Shown: positions 1-13,225, counted from the stretch's first letter. The stretch is DNA of 64,000 bases from Gigaspora margarita (GCA_009809945.1 WTPW01000448.1:189126-253125); one strand, 5' to 3'. Made by a program: numbers and translations. Notes: a model not told the origin generated them from the sequence alone.

Positions 1-295
1 CAAAATATCAGTCTAAAATTTAGATCATACAAGTTAATTAATAATATCATATTTATATCATCCAATAATGTTTATAATTAGAAATATATTGTTAGGCTGA
101 TTTTTGTTGATTATATTAACCAACATATATCTTCTTTTATTTGGATTAATTTTAAAATTTAATATAATCATCACTCTATTGGCTCTTGATATTAGGCCGA
201 TATATTACGATTATATTAGTTAGTAAATAATCATATATCCAATTTAATAATGTTTATTTTTATATATATCGCCTTAATATTGTCCTATTATATTA
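1..295. other. AT-rich sequence, no gene seen
   Basis: Very AT-rich sequence with short self-similar words (ATATATC, TAATATT). I see no coding frame, no terminal repeats and no RNA gene. It lies just beyond the recognisable end of the neighbouring polymerase fossil. Confidence 0.5.
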
Positions 296-3200
296 AAAAA
301 TTTCAACCCGTGATAGGGGCATAACATATCTTTACTTACAGCCATATTTTCTATGCCTGGGGGTAAATCACTCAAATAGTTATGAATTTAGAGGGAAGTG
401 CACCTTAATATTTAGATAATATCCTTTTTTGGCATTTGATTCAGTATTAAGAATCTTATTAAGATATTTTTTTTTATTTTAGGATTCTTAAGCAAATATT
501 CCTGACTTGCCTCCTATTAATAATTTCCTATAGACAAATACTAGTTCATGGGCCAGCTATAAAGATTATTTGTATCGATATATGAAATCCATGATGTGGG
601 CTTAGATGGGTTAAATGCCTCCATCTTAGGATTATTTGCTTTGAAATAGCACTTACAGGCTATAGCTATTCCTCCATGCTTAGCCTTTTTTATGAAATCA
701 TACATAGCCATATCTGTAAAGAGCTCAATCTTCACTCCAGTCTTTTTAAGCATAGCGTTCCAAGCTAGTGCGGGTGCAGATACATAGTGGCCAGGATCAA
801 GTTCGCAATATTGCATATATGTCTTTTGGAATTGGATCCAGATATCTGCTAAGCTAAGTACATCAATCTTAAGATAGAGATCATGATACTCTCCTAGAGT
901 CTTACAACCAAAAGTTTTCCATACTTTTTGGGCATGTTGATAGTCATCTTGTGAAATCTTGCCTTTAAGAGTACTATGAAACTCATGGATAGGAGAAAGC
1001 TCTGTTTCCTTAAATCTTTCTTGAGAATCAATATAGTTATAAGGTAAATGCCTTTACGACTTGCTAATGAAATTTGATCTGAAGAATAGTCTTTAAAGTG
1101 CTAGCTTGTAATAGGATGATTATTGCCCAAATTTTTTGTAAGATAATCCAAGCTATTATTCATGAATTGCATACTATCTATATATTTAAGTTGACCTACC
1201 TTCATAGATTTATAATATTCAAATGTTTCAGCTATGACTTTTATCTGATATGCATTAACAGATTGTCTGACAGATTTACAGACTAAATGAGATTCATAGC
1301 CCCAGAAATTATGAAAGACAACTGGGATAGGAGATTTCCATGCTTCAATCAGGAGTTTGAAATTACATGCATTGTGAGCAGGTCCTCAAAACTTACATAT
1401 TATATGACAGTGGTCCAGACCTTATTATCTGTAGCAAAATTTTCTTTACATATCTAGCAGATATCAGCTTCAGCAAATTTTTTCTTGTCTTCTTTGGTGA
1501 TAATTCGGTCATGCTTAATAGCTAAGATCTTATTATTTTCAATCAACTTCTTATCGATTTTTCAGACAAATTCTTGTGTAGCATTTTCTCCCCAATATAG
1601 GAAAGGCCCCATATGTCCCTAGTATCAAACCAGTGGACTAGATAACAAAAGCTATTAGCTTTTGCTTAGCAAGCTTTCACATTGGCCCACTATATCCTTC
1701 ATTACATTTCTTATTGTCTGCCTTAAAGTTAGCTATAATTATACATAGGGCATTAATCATCCGAGCATGATTTTTAACTTTTCAAAAATCATTAACCCCC
1801 TTAGTAGATAAATTGACTCTTTGAGTGGCCTTCCCTAAACTGAGACAGTGCTCTTGGTGATAGGCTAGAGATTTTTTTGACTGGAAGCTTTAAAAGCATC
1901 AGTTATATAGATGCTTTTTAATATGTTTTCCATTATCCTTAAATACTAATCCTTTTGGGTTTTGATCTAAAAAAAATGGTTTTTTGCCCGTATTTATTAT
2001 CCTCAAATTTGGTAATATCTGTAAGTGCCATGAGATATATAATATGTTGTCTATTATAGTTATTGCTGGCTGTTACTGGTTTGGGAGTTGCTGATTCTTC
2101 TTTTCATTCCCAGACATTGATAAAAATATTAGGATTCATCTCCTTGATCTTATTAAATATACATGAGCAGATTGGTATGGGTATAGGAATCCCATCTAGC
2201 TTGATGATATCTAAATATTTTTGAAGACTTTTTGCTCTATATATATGTCTTCCCAAGTGGTCTGTAATTCCTTCTTTATCTGCAAAATAACTTCCTAAGG
2301 CACATTTGAGACAATTATCTGTAAGCTTGCCTGTTGAGGGATCTATAATATCAGAATTGTCTGGATTAATAGTACACTTTGTATTGGAAAGCATTTTGGG
2401 TGTTGAAATATAAGAACCTCCATTAGATTAGTGGTATGTATATGTTTCGATAAATATCATTTCTAATCGAAGTAGAATTTTGCCAGACTCTTCTTTTAAG
2501 GGGAGTGCAGAAAATTATGTAATTTTTTAGGGTGGAGGGGGGTCCCCAATTATCATGTCCTAAATATATATATATAGTAAAATAGCCAATAATATTGAAG
2601 TATATATTATAATAAAAATTTGCCAAAAGTTGCTACATAGTAAATTCTAAACTTTACTATGTCAAACGATAATTATAGATTAAGTAAACTTGTTTGGAAT
2701 ATCAAAATACATATATCCTGAAATTTTTATCAAAATTGAAGAAAATTTTATTATTTAACTTTTAATTTTTACGTTCATCGAATGTATTTTTTTAAAAAAT
2801 TTTAAAATTTTCGTCGAACATAAAAATCAAAAAGTCAAATAATAAAAAGTATTCTAATACTGATGAAAATTTTAGAGTAAGTGTATTTTGATCTTCTGAA
2901 CAAGTTTACTTAAGCATTTTTAATCGATTCACATAGTAAAATTTTGACTTTACTATGTAGCGACTGTTATCGTACGTGGGGTCAAAAATATTTTTGAATT
3001 TTTTAATATTAATAAGATGACATTTGATTGGTCAATAGTCTATCACAGGGGGGAGGGGGGTCAGACCTATGTAAACCCTAATTACGTGATTTACTGCACT
3101 TCACTAAGTACCTTTCAATCTTTTCATCAATTTCCTGACAGATTGTGTTAAATGTTGGTCTATATCATTTTCTGAAAGAAGTACATGCATGTTCCCTCTA

Positions 3201-3665
3201 TGATACGGGTGATGATAACTTGTATCATAGTTTTTTATATCAGTAGAATCACCAATCCCCTTATATTTATATATTATATATGTGGCATATATAACTAATG
3301 CTGATTTTATTTGGTCCTTTTTGCGAAACTCTTTTTTTAGAATATCTGTAACTGCACTTTATGATGAATTTATGAGTTGGGGCATGTAAGGTGCATCTGC
3401 ATATTTTGTCTAATTGTCTTGACATTTATTAAAAGCATATACAGAATTTTTGTTCGAGGGCACTATTCCTTCCCATACTGTCATAGAATTAAAATTTTGG
3501 TTTTGTCTATTAAAGTCAGATCTTCTTTCTAAAAATTTTATGTTTTTTGAGAGTGGCTCTTTTTCTATAACCCCATCTTCTATTTCATAAATTGATCGAA
3601 AATGGTTTTCTGGGCATATTTTTTGGGGGAAATTGTACTTTGAGAAATTACTTTTGGTCAACATT
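296..3665 (-). mobile_element. Fossil protein-primed family B DNA polymerase of a Polinton/Maverick-type element
   Basis: Conceptual translation of the minus strand gives scattered stretches of a protein-primed family B DNA polymerase (DNA_pol_B_2 type), reading from high to low coordinates. Recognisable pieces are an amino-terminal part near 3100-3665, a middle part at 2104-2394 containing KLDGIPIPIPICS, and a catalytic-domain part at 541-816 with LDPGHYVSAPALAWNAMLKK followed by the motif A region YIDTNNLYSW. The same order is known from polymerases of Polintons/Mavericks and related elements in animals and fungi. No capsid, integrase or protease part was seen in this window, and the downstream polymerase part is missing, so only a fragment remains. 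It is clearly broken, with many interruptions (ten or more), and looks old. About 700 bases of non-coding DNA, including a foldback element at 2628-2965, sit inside it. Which element class it came from is inference. Confidence 0.75.
2628..2965. mobile_element. Foldback (long inverted repeat) MITE inserted in the polymerase fossil
   Basis: The two halves are imperfect inverted copies of each other. The left end AGTTGCTACATAGTAAA matches the reverse complement of the right end TTTACTATGTAGCGACT, and homology continues inward through GTAAACTTG, CAAAATACA and the AAGTCAAATAATAAA segment. About 338 bp and no coding capacity. No convincing target duplication could be read, so the superfamily is open. 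It separates two coding remnants of the polymerase fossil, so it inserted after that element. Confidence 0.7.
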
Positions 3666-3879
3666 TATATTGCCTTCATTATGGCAATGAAGTTTCCATA
3701 ATTTGGGAAAGTTTTTGCCACATCTTGTACATGTATGTTTAATCATATTTGTTATATAATACTTATAAAAATCTTTTCTTTAATCATAATACCCTTAAGT
3801 ACTATATAATACTTATAAAATATTTTTGTTTAAATAGAAATTTCAGTAGCCTAATATCATTTTTTTTGTTCTAATTTTG

Positions 3880-4066
3880 ATACCAAGATCTGAAATTTTA
3901 GTAAATATATCTGAAATTTTGGTACCCAGATCTGAAAAATAGCTATCTATGTCTGAAATTTTGGTACCTGGGTATCAAAATTTTGGTACCAAGATCTGAA
4001 ATATCTGAAATTTTGGTACCTGGGTATCATAATTTTGGTACCCAGCATACGCTGGGTACCATAATT
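3880..4066. repeat. GGTACC-rich degenerate tandem repeat
   Basis: The phrase GATCTGAAATTTTGGTACC and its variant TGGGTATCAAAATTTTGGTACC recur about six times in under 200 bp. The array ends in a near-perfect palindrome at 4038-4061 (GGTACCCAGC, ATAC, GCTGGGTACC). The word ATCTGAAATTTTGGTACC alternates with its partner containing CTGGGTATC. Related GGTACCC words occur again at 8238, 8741 and 8841. Function unknown; it looks like a locally amplified palindrome. Confidence 0.7.
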
Positions 4067-4155
4067 TGTCCTTTGCTAGATAGAATTAAATCACTTTTTG
4101 AATTAGTTCTTGGATAACATAGAAAATAGTATGCATTTTAGTCTTGAATGGGCTT

Positions 4156-4198
4156 GCAGAGAGCACATTCAGACACTTCAGTCCTCAGTGCTCTCTGC
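4156..4198. repeat. Short hairpin, 11-bp arms
   Basis: GCAGAGAGCAC and GTGCTCTCTGC are perfect inverted repeats separated by about 21 bases. Isolated; there is no neighbouring gene for which it could act as a terminator. Confidence 0.5.
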
Positions 4199-4215
4199 TC
4201 ATTTCAAAGGCAAGC

Positions 4216-5600
4216 AAAATAGCATAATTTTTTTGTTATCTTATTTGAGATTAAAAACATAGCCAGAACATTAACAAAGACTATAAATATCTTAATATTG
4301 GAAACCCAAATTTAGGGGTAAAGAGAGTAAGTTAATAGGATTTGGCTCTGGTGTAATTTAGAGCTTGAATTCAATATAAGATTAAATATATCTAGAAGAG
4401 CCTGAAAATAGGTAAGGAATCTATTTGGAATACTTTGACCCTAGAACTCCCCTTTTGGCCCTACTAATGCCCACTTTGTCAAAATTTTGAAAAGCAAAGG
4501 AGTGAGGGAGGTATACCAAAATAAAAGGCCTTGAAAGAGTTACACTATACAGAATAACAAATCTAGCCAAGATTTTATCTCTGCATTCACATCCATAAAA
4601 CTTGACAAAGCTCCAGGTTTTTATACCTATTACTTCTTTGCTTGGTAATACTAGAGTCCTCTGCCAGGAGACCTTTCTCATAAGGGTTCAAGTCTTTTTC
4701 ATCTCTATTTCAGTTACAACAAGCATATGAGATTAGTCTTGAGTCCTAGATGCTCCTAGTAGAGTTTTGTTGTGTGTAGTTATATTTACTATAGAGTTTT
4801 TATAGGTCAGCTTTCTTGAAATTTTTGGTACAAGGGATCATCAGAAAGAGTTGTAATAGTTTTCTATTTTATATAAATTTAATTCATACTCAAAATTTTA
4901 ATCTATTAGCAATATATTATATTATATATAGAATTATATATTCTTATATTATAAAATTATCACCTGTCATGAGTGTCCCTTACATTTTTACCAATCATTT
5001 TGCATATGTGAAAACGATATGGTATAAATGATTCAAATTATATATCATGAGAAATTTATGAATATATCTAATACAACATCATTAGCATTAATGGCTCTAT
5101 CCAGTTTTTGGAAATGCTAAACCAAATTTGGCAAGTATTGCTAAAAATCAAAATAATATTGGGAATGAATAAGATGATCAATTATTATGTAGATTTTAAA
5201 TCTGTAATTATTGCAACATGTAATTTTGCGTCATAATTTTATCATAATTTCACAATTAATCTATGCTAAGAATTAATAATCGCTGCATGAAAATTGAAAT
5301 ATAGAAAATCAATTCTTATTTACCCATTGTCATCAATTTGTTTTTTAAAAAATTTATTTTCACTCATTGTGTGAACTTTGTATCTTGAACAAGCTGAGAT
5401 ATAGATAATAGTAGTTTTTTTTTGATAACTCAAGTACAAGCTAACATCAAGTAAGTTTGTATAGCATCTTTTTTTAATTTATAATAGTAATTATGATAAC
5501 TTGGATACAACTAACCTACCTTTATGATTCATAATAGGAATCACAAATTTTATCTAACACAAAAAAATCCAACCTTATTTTACATACTGTATATTATTTA
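4216..5600. other. AT-rich intergenic DNA, no gene seen
   Basis: Short open frames here (for example 4421-4681 minus and 4816-5031 plus) have AT-driven low-complexity composition and no recognisable domain. No terminal inverted repeats or RNA gene were recognised. Confidence 0.45.
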
Positions 5601-5740
5601 GGCCACACAAGGTTGATTTTTCATTTTGCATTACATGAATTTCAAAATTCGGAATAGACAAATGGATTTCAAATTTGGGATGGACAGATTGATTTTCTTT
5701 TGTTTTTTTAATTTACTGCAAATATTATTCATTCAGATTT
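5601..5740. mobile_element. Harbinger-like MITE, left-end fragment
   Basis: The start GGCCACACAAGGTTGATTTT, preceded by TTA, is the terminal repeat of the family seen complete at 51196-51507. The internal words AATTTACTGCAAATATTATTC nearby also belong to that family. The matching right end was not found, so this copy is truncated or rearranged. Confidence 0.55.
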
Positions 5741-5936
5741 CATATTAAACACTCTCTCTATTAGAAATTATGAAGATACATAATAAGAGTGGTGCTATAT
5801 TTCATCACTTTCTCTTCTGCTATTGCATATTGTGCTCATAACAACTCTATATACATGTGAATATGCTCATGTGAAGAAGCATAGTTGAGAATTGCCAATG
5901 CTAAAGTGTAGTGCATTCTACTTTTTTTTTTTTTTG

Positions 5937-6175
5937 CAAGTTCATCCATGCTTATAGTGCGGCACCTTCAACTCATTACATACAATATTAATTTTTAAAA
6001 TAGTGAGTTTAGCCCATGCTATAGTGTGGCACATCAACTCATCACACATGATATCAATTATATATATAATGCATTCAACTCCTCATAAGTGTAGCACCTT
6101 CAACTCAGTATACATAACAAAATAATGAGTTTGAGCCTACATTATAGTGCAGCACATTCAACTCATTATACATGG
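5937..6175. repeat. Tandem array, about four units of about 65 bp
   Basis: The phrase ATAGTGYRGCACMTTCAACTCATTAYACATG recurs near 5955, 6020, 6085 and 6145, with spacers ending in ATAATGAGTTT. Units diverge by substitutions and small indels. No coding frame runs through it. Confidence 0.65.
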
Positions 6176-6524
6176 CAACAGGCAGGACACTAGGTGCAAT
6201 AATGAGAGAGAGGGCAGGAGGGATGGGAGCCAGATTATAATTGAGCATTGAGAAGAACAAGTAACAAAACAAGTGAAGTAAGAAATCAATGAAGTTTACT
6301 ATTTTCTCTCACATGTATCTTTATAATCTCTGCTGCATCCATACATACCTATAATCTCTATTACATGCATATCTATAATCTCTATTGCTTACAATTATAT
6401 GCTGTTACCTTCATTTAAGCCTCAATTTCATGTAAGCTACAAATCAGATTATCCTTGCAATAATAACTCTAGTATAACTATTATCAATGCATATGGTTAA
6501 AATAATGTTCACATTTAAGGTTAA

Positions 6525-6785
6525 GGTTATGCAAGGTTAATTATTCATTTTCCACAACAAGGAATCAAAAGTTGGGCTGACAGTCATATTTTTTCTGTCA
6601 GTCCTATTGAACAATTACAGCAATTATGGTCTTTATCATGTAATGCCAGATGAAAATAGTGAGAAAAAATAGGTCAACAATCGAACAATCAGCACAATTG
6701 GGATCTAAAAAAAAAAACAAATTGAAAAAACTAAAAAAATTGGACAGCAGGTAATGCAATATTAAAAATCAACTTTGCATAGCCT
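6525..6785 (-). mobile_element. Harbinger-like MITE, inverted copy
   Basis: The left end GGTTATGCAAGGTTAATTATT and the right end AAAAATCAACTTTGCATAGCC are inverted repeats. The interior carries the family words in reverse order (GTCAGTCCTATTGAACAATT, CACAATTGGGATCTAAAAAA). It corresponds to the first two thirds of the composite family described at 51196-51507. It lies head to head with the next copy. Confidence 0.7.
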
Positions 6786-6807
6786 TAAATAACAATTCCA
6801 CACCTAC

Positions 6808-7050
6808 AATAAGGTCACATAAAGTTGATTTTTCGTTTTGCATTATCTGCTAACACATTTTTCAATTTTTTAAATTTTTTTCTTAGATCCAATTGTGTCA
6901 GTTATTTTTTCTGAAAAATATGACTACTGACCTAATTTTTTAATTTTTTTGCTGTGCAAATAAAAAATCAGTCTTGTATATTAAAAAATCTAACTGACTA
7001 ACCCATATTTTCAGATTCCATTTAAGCAAACAAAAAATCAAGCCTCTTTT
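6808..7050 (+). mobile_element. Harbinger-like MITE, diverged copy
   Basis: It starts with AGGTCACATAAAGTTGATTTTTCGTTTTGCATTA and continues with TTTTTCAATTTTTTAAATTTTTT, TTAGATCCAATTGTGTCAG and TGACCTAATTTTTTAATTTTTT. It ends near CAGATTCCATTTAAGCAAAC and AAAAATCAAGCC. These are the family landmarks in normal order, with a deletion in the middle. Confidence 0.65.
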
Positions 7051-7551
7051 ACCACATATTGCAGGCACTAATAGTGAGTACAATTTGTAGAATTTTTTAC
7101 AAAATCACATAATTGAATGTGAACAATTTAATCTCGACAATTTACTATGATAATTAGGATAGCAGCAAATTCTGAAGAATTTTTACATATTCATGATAGA
7201 AATCACACAATATCAATGAAACTCAATCTTAACTATGCATTAATTGTCAGAGGTTTGTAATTTTTATAATATTTATGTTAGAAATTACAATAATTCCACT
7301 ATAGGTACTGTTTATATAATGAGTAAGTTTTGTAGTAGAATTTTGTTTTTCGATAACTCACAATAGAATTCAATAATTTCAATGCTAACTAATATCAAGT
7401 AAGTTCGGATAAAGATTTATTTTAATAATTCATGATGGAAATTATAATAACTTCAATACAACTAACTTGCCTTTGTAACTCAATATAGAAATCACAAATT
7501 TAATCCAATGCAAACAAACCTAACCTTATACACTTATTGTATAGCAATTTT

Positions 7552-7855
7552 CGCACTTACTATAAAGTTATGCAAAGTTGATTTTTGTTTTGTATTACCT
7601 GCTGAAATTTTTTTATTCCAATTGAGCAATCTATTTTTTTCAATTAATTTCATTTGGTGTCACCCAATGGAAACCTTAAATTCCTGTAATTGTCAGATAA
7701 AAATGACAAAAAAAATGACCATCACCTAATTTTTTAATACAAAAATGAAAAATTAACTTTGCATAATCTTATATTCTTTTACAGCAAATTAAAAAAAAAT
7801 CTACTAACCAACCAACCGACCCATGCTTTCAACTAAGTGCAGCCTAATTTTAATG
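7552..7855 (+). mobile_element. Harbinger-like MITE, diverged copy
   Basis: It starts near AAAGTTATGCAAAGTTGATTTTTG. It contains GGTGTCACCCAATGGAAACC, the internal inverted end AAAATTAACTTTGCATAATCTTA and the tail CCGACCCATGCTTTCAACTAAGTGCAGCC. The short open frame at 7508-7729 is a by-product of this element. Confidence 0.65.
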
Positions 7856-10650
7856 CAAGATTGCTACTTTAACATTATACTGAGAGCACTAAATAGTAAG
7901 TCAAAGAGGTTAAATGTGCTAGCTACAAAAAAACCAATCATAATTTGGGAAGGTGAAGTATGCTTAGTAGAATTTTTTATAAAATTACTAATTTGTTAAT
8001 TTTTTGGGAACCTTTATTATTCTAAAAATGTAATTTATAAGGGCACTTGTGGCACCCCACAAACACTTGTATTATATAGTATAATATAAGATTTTGGCAG
8101 ACTCTACCCCCTAATGATATTACATAATATTTGTTAGTGCCCTAAAACAGATAACAATCTAACAATTTTTTATTCTAATTATATCAATTTATAATTAACA
8201 ATTAGAAATTCCTATTGTTAGTAATACTATATTTATTGGGTACCTGATATATATCAAATTAAAAAAATTTAAATAGTAAAAAATAGTTTGAATTAATTTA
8301 ACATTCACCAGTGGTAAAATTTACTAGTGATTATATATCTATACATAATTATATATAGCAAAACAAATAAAAATTAAATCTTCTTAATATTAGGGTAAGG
8401 GTAAAGGTTAGAGATTAGAATAGAGTTTTATATATGGTAAAATTTAGCAATGAATTTTTTTTTTGTATAAAAAAAAGTAGTTTCATAGACAAAATTTTTA
8501 GTTAGGCGATTTTTTAAAAAATTCTTATTTTTGTTATACAAAATTGTTTTCATGTTACAACTGATCTTTAATTCTAATTGGATTGGTGAAATTCTCTACT
8601 AGTAAGCATTAAACTTATCCAAATATTTTTTATATTTTAAAGAATAAATTTTTTTTGAATATATAGAACATTTGTATTGTAAACAATATTTAGAATTATA
8701 ATAAATGTAGATTTAAAAGTTATTTTTATTACATATACTCATCGGGTACCCAATATATGTAAGATTAGCCAAACTATATAGTATATATATGGCAGATCAC
8801 TGATATATAGTATTTTATCTATTTTTTAATTATAGTAATATGGTACCCGATAGAGACCTGATATATTGGATTTTGACCTGTGTATTACATGTGCTATAAC
8901 TACTACTAATAAAATATATAGTATATATAAATTTATAAAATAAAATATATGCTTAATAAATAAAATATATAATAAATGTTTTCAAAAATAATATGTTTTA
9001 TAATTTACATGTAATGAATCTGCTGCAGTAATTTCTAGCCAATTAGATTGCAGCTTTAAGAGTAGATTTTTAGTAGTTCTGATCTTGTTACTTATAATAG
9101 TATTTAGATAATTTATAGCTCATTGGAAATGTTTCATCAAGCTAATTCAAATGATGTTGGTTTCATTCAATTCTAATTACTAAATCAAAAGTTATGATCA
9201 CATTTTTGTTTTTTTTTATAGGTTAACAATGTTAACATATATTAAATTCAAATGCATATAAGCAAATAAATTTGCCTTCAATAAAGAAAATACATTAGAA
9301 AGTTCCCTTTGGTTTAATTAAAGAATAATAAAGAAAGTAAGTTAGTATAGTGCTGAAAAGACCTTTATTCAAGTAAATTAGAAACTTATTTCCTAGTAAC
9401 TATTAGAGTTAAATTGGATAAATATACACACTCTTCCACTTCATTAGTTACAATATGTATATATGTTGTGGGAGAAAAAATATAATTCTCCATATGAATA
9501 TCATAACTATATATTACTATAACCAACAAAAGTACCTAACTCAACCCTAATAATAGCATTGCTTCAATTGAGGTGTGGATAATCTTGGTTTGAGTAACTA
9601 GAATTGAATAGAGCTTTAGATTATGTTATAAGACTCTAATATGAGGTTACAGGATTAGACCAATACAAATTTTACCTATTGGAAGGTTATTCATTTATAA
9701 ATAATAACAGTCTATAATTATCTATTAGGGAATTACTAACAATACACTTTTATTTTAATTTTGAAGCTTATATTTTAATGATATTGAACTCTATCTGAGC
9801 TTCCTCTAAAACTTCAAGCTTGCTGCAGAACTCTTTTATTATAAGTACACAAGATATCATATTTGTACTTTTACATTACTGCATCTTTTAATTAAACTAA
9901 TTTGGCTAAATTGAACCAAGTTAATAAATCAAATAAGTTAAATAAGTCAAACTAATTGGACTAATCTGACTTTTCCAATCTTTGAACCAGATGAAACAGG
10001 TAATTCACTCACTATACTAATTTTGGCCATAATGATAATCATATAGCATCAATAATTTCTAGCTGTTAGTCATAGATGATTACTAGTGATTGTTCAAATA
10101 AATATTTAATACATTTACATAATACATAGTATGATAAAGATTTTGATATTTTTCTACTAGCTAATCTGATTTACAAATAGTAGTAATCTTTGAGTAAATT
10201 GTCTTCCAGAAGCCAGTTTTTTTTAGCATGTATTATAATTAAACAACAAAATAAATTATTTTATATCTTTTGTTTTGGCTTCTTTTGAAGATCAATAATT
10301 ATTGATTTATTAGGCCAATATGTATAGTAAACTTGACAGGCTGCTAAAAAATAAAAATTTTGGAGCACATTTCTAAGGTTAGGGGTTAAGATTAATGTTA
10401 GTTTTAAAATAGAGTTTATATTAAACAAGTACAAATAGGTTTTAAAGAATTAAATAGAACACTATACTTATCTGATTTCATTATAATCTGTAACAATAAA
10501 TACTAAAATAACATAAAATGGTTATATGAGTATCTGGTCTGTGAAATGATAAGCTTTAATAAGCTTTTTTAACATTATTTAAAAAAAGGATAATCTATTC
10601 ATAACAGCCTGTTATGTAATAGCTATATCATATAACTCAAAATTTTACTA
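7856..10650. other. AT-rich intergenic DNA with minor repeats
   Basis: No gene was recognised. A weak inverted repeat (ATCGGGTACC at 8737, GGTACCCGAT near 8841) suggests a small decayed element. The stretch 9898-9975 repeats words such as AAGTTAAATAAGTCAAACTAA. GTTAGGGTTA-like words occur near 8395 and 10376. Confidence 0.45.
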
Positions 10651-10790
10651 GGGTAACCCCTGTTGTACTTCTAACAAAAATTGATCCTTTCACAATTTTG
10701 TATTAATATTAACTCTAATTCTAATTTTAACTTAACCCTAACTCTAACATTAATACTGATTTTATAGCTGTACATAACAGGATGTTACAT
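10651..10790. mobile_element. Probable MITE, same family as 22665-22800 but inverted
   Basis: GGGTAACCCCTGTTGTACTTCTAACAAAAA at the left matches the reverse complement of the right end of the copy at 22665-22800 (TTTTTGTCAGAATTACAACAGGGATACCC). The interior of both carries a TTAACCCTAACTC or GTTTAGGGTCAAG stretch. The right boundary here (near ACATAACAGG) is approximate. Confidence 0.5.
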
Positions 10791-12395
10791 ATAGATTTTT
10801 TTTTAAAAAACTTTTTTTATTATAAAAAAAGCATGTGACCGGGTCACTGATCATTGTTCCGTAATATGAAAACCAAATATATAATTTTATGCGGCCTAAT
10901 TATAATAACTAATTTTTAAAAATCACTAATTTTGTACATGTTTAACATTACATAAAGTTGTATAACCTTAATTAACTTAAAAACTACTGCATAGAATTTT
11001 GCAAATTTTTTTATTTAAAAGCTTTAGATTTAACTAATATTTTTTACAATTTTTAACTTTATATCTTGTTTATTTAGCTTAATATAAATTTTGAAAAGTG
11101 CCCATAATAATATGGCACCCCTGTTGTAAAGGTTCAAAAATTGCAAAGCGCGTGATGATCATCTTATTGCACAAACGCGTGAATTTGCATCTTTTTCGTT
11201 GCATTAAATTGCAAATTTGAACACGCGCGCAGAAAAAAAGAAATTTCCAAATTACATTTCTGAGGTGATTTTCATAATATTTGTGAGATGCACCAAAAAA
11301 GTAACTATTTTCGGTCGAAATATATCAAAAACATAACTTTTATCGCTTTGCGTAAACATTATGGGTCCGTCGTTACGCATTGGACAATTAATAAATTTGC
11401 TCTATTAATACTAAAAAATATTTTTAATAAAACTTTTATAATCTTATTAATTACTTTAATTATAATTATAATAAAGTTTACTATCTTGCTATTAATATTT
11501 TTGAAATTTGAAAGTTTGTTACGCGAAATGCGGGCATCTGGTGCCGCTTCGGAAGTGATTTGCAGCCCCCAAAATTTCTTGCCATAAGAATACCTTACAT
11601 TGTGTCCGGCACCATATGATCAATCGTGTATATGCATTATGTTACACTGAAGACAAATTTAGACACGCATTTTTTTTTAATTTCCCTTTGGTGGAATGTG
11701 ACACGAAATCAATTCCTTTGTTTATTGTTACATCCTGATAGTCCAATAGTGCCTCAAATGGTTTAATGTTCGCTTTGTTGAGCTAATACAAGCTGGTAAA
11801 AAATTCAACTCACATCAATTTACTCCACTTTAGAGATTTTTGAAGGCAAAATTTTAAGAAAAACCTTTAGCACAATATTGATGCATTATTATGCTTCAGA
11901 TAATTAATCAACTCCTGAACTTAACAACTTTTTTTGTTCTCTATGAAATATTTTTTGGTTATGCATCACATACACAATACCAGATCTACATTGCATTTAA
12001 GCGCAAGACAGATCTGATAACGATGATAATGAATAGGTTTTCATAGATATGAAACACCGGAGACAATTGAGGCGATAAGCATATTGTCCAAAAGAAAAAA
12101 TTGTATAAGGTATTACGGTTTGCTATGATCAAGATTGTCAAATAAATACTAAACTGATAATACGCTTTCGTATTTATTCAAAACTAGTTTCAATAAAGTG
12201 TCGCACATATGATAATGAGGACATGATAAATAACATAATTTGAAAAGTTTCTGAATGTTACACCACAATAAAATAAAATTGTATAAAACTTGAGCAGCCC
12301 CGAGAATCATTAATAATCGAGCTGACCTGCACATATTTTATACGTTACTTCAAAGTGAACTTTCTTTGGCTTACAAGAATTTAATTCATATTAAT
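10791..12395. other. Intergenic DNA, no gene supported
   Basis: The frame at 11288-11587 (99 codons) is AT-driven, becomes hydrophobic low complexity and matches no family I recognise. A short imperfect inverted repeat rich in GCGCG (about 11127-11232) is the only structure seen. Confidence 0.4.
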
Positions 12396-12397
12396 TA

Positions 12398-12657
12398 CCG
12401 CAAACTGTCATATACAAGACCCTCCCAGAAATCTTATCCTATACGGACTAAACCCGGGCATGAATCTTTAAATATACAATAAACATATGCAGTTTTTTTT
12501 TCATATATAGACCCAGTATAAATGAAAGATATGCATGCTTTTTAAATTTTCCTTCTAAAGGTACAAACTCTCCGCCATGTACTAGACCCGGGTTCACTAT
12601 AGGTTTTAAAATTGGTTAAATGTAACAGATCCGGGTCCTGTATATAACAATTTACGG
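12398..12657. mobile_element. Mariner-like MITE (TA-flanked)
   Basis: The left end CCGCAAACTGTCATATACAAGACC and the right end GGTCCTGTATATAACAATTTACGG are inverted repeats, and TA stands immediately outside each end. Length 260 bp, with an interior containing two copies of ACCCGGG. The terminal word CCGTAAA is shared with the element at 52695-52809. No coding capacity. Confidence 0.7.
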
Positions 12658-13072
12658 TAATATATTTTTTTTAATTTTATCAAAATTAACTTGCTTCTTT
12701 CAAAACTTTGCGTTCTTACATTTTTGAATGCCATAATTTACTTATTGCCTATGGCATTGCTTTAATTTCGGATCTAAATGTAATATTTTTGATCTAATAT
12801 AAAACTTCGAGTTATTTCACAAATTTTACTGATTTTTATTATATCATCACCTAGTACGGTCTAATAATTAAGTTTGTCTGTTAATGACTAATCTGGTATG
12901 CAATTCTAATTGCAGGGCTCATTATGATATATTTATGAAATGGATATTTTTTCAATGAATTTATTTCTTTGCTTTTCGAATTCAGATTATTAAGTTTACC
13001 ACAATATGTCAAAGCTCTCGTTCTTTTATTTAATTTGAAAATATAGACTAACTTATAATATATGGTCTTACC

Positions 13073-13225
13073 TAGTGATATGCCATTTATATGAAACCTG
13101 AAAAATTTTAGCGTACAGTACGTCGTACTGTACATATAGTTATTTCCCGGCATCTGATTGACTGGTAAAGTGATCGGCAAAAATTTTAGTGTACAGTCGT
13201 ACAGTACGTACACGGCACATCATTA
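13073..13225. mobile_element. hAT-like MITE, 153 bp, exact 8-bp target duplication
   Basis: The terminal repeats TAGTGATATGCC and GGCACATCATTA are flanked by the exact duplication GTCTTACC (13065-13072 and 13226-13233). Next to each end is a self-complementary block of GTAC/TACAGTACG words, then CTAAAATTTTT in inverted orientation. An 8-bp duplication with a TAGTGATG-type end is the hAT signature. It belongs to the same family as the long element at 37477-38830. Confidence 0.9.

Noticed and set aside
11288-11587. 99-codon frame
   Set aside because: Composition follows the local AT bias, and no family, splice context or homologous copy was seen.
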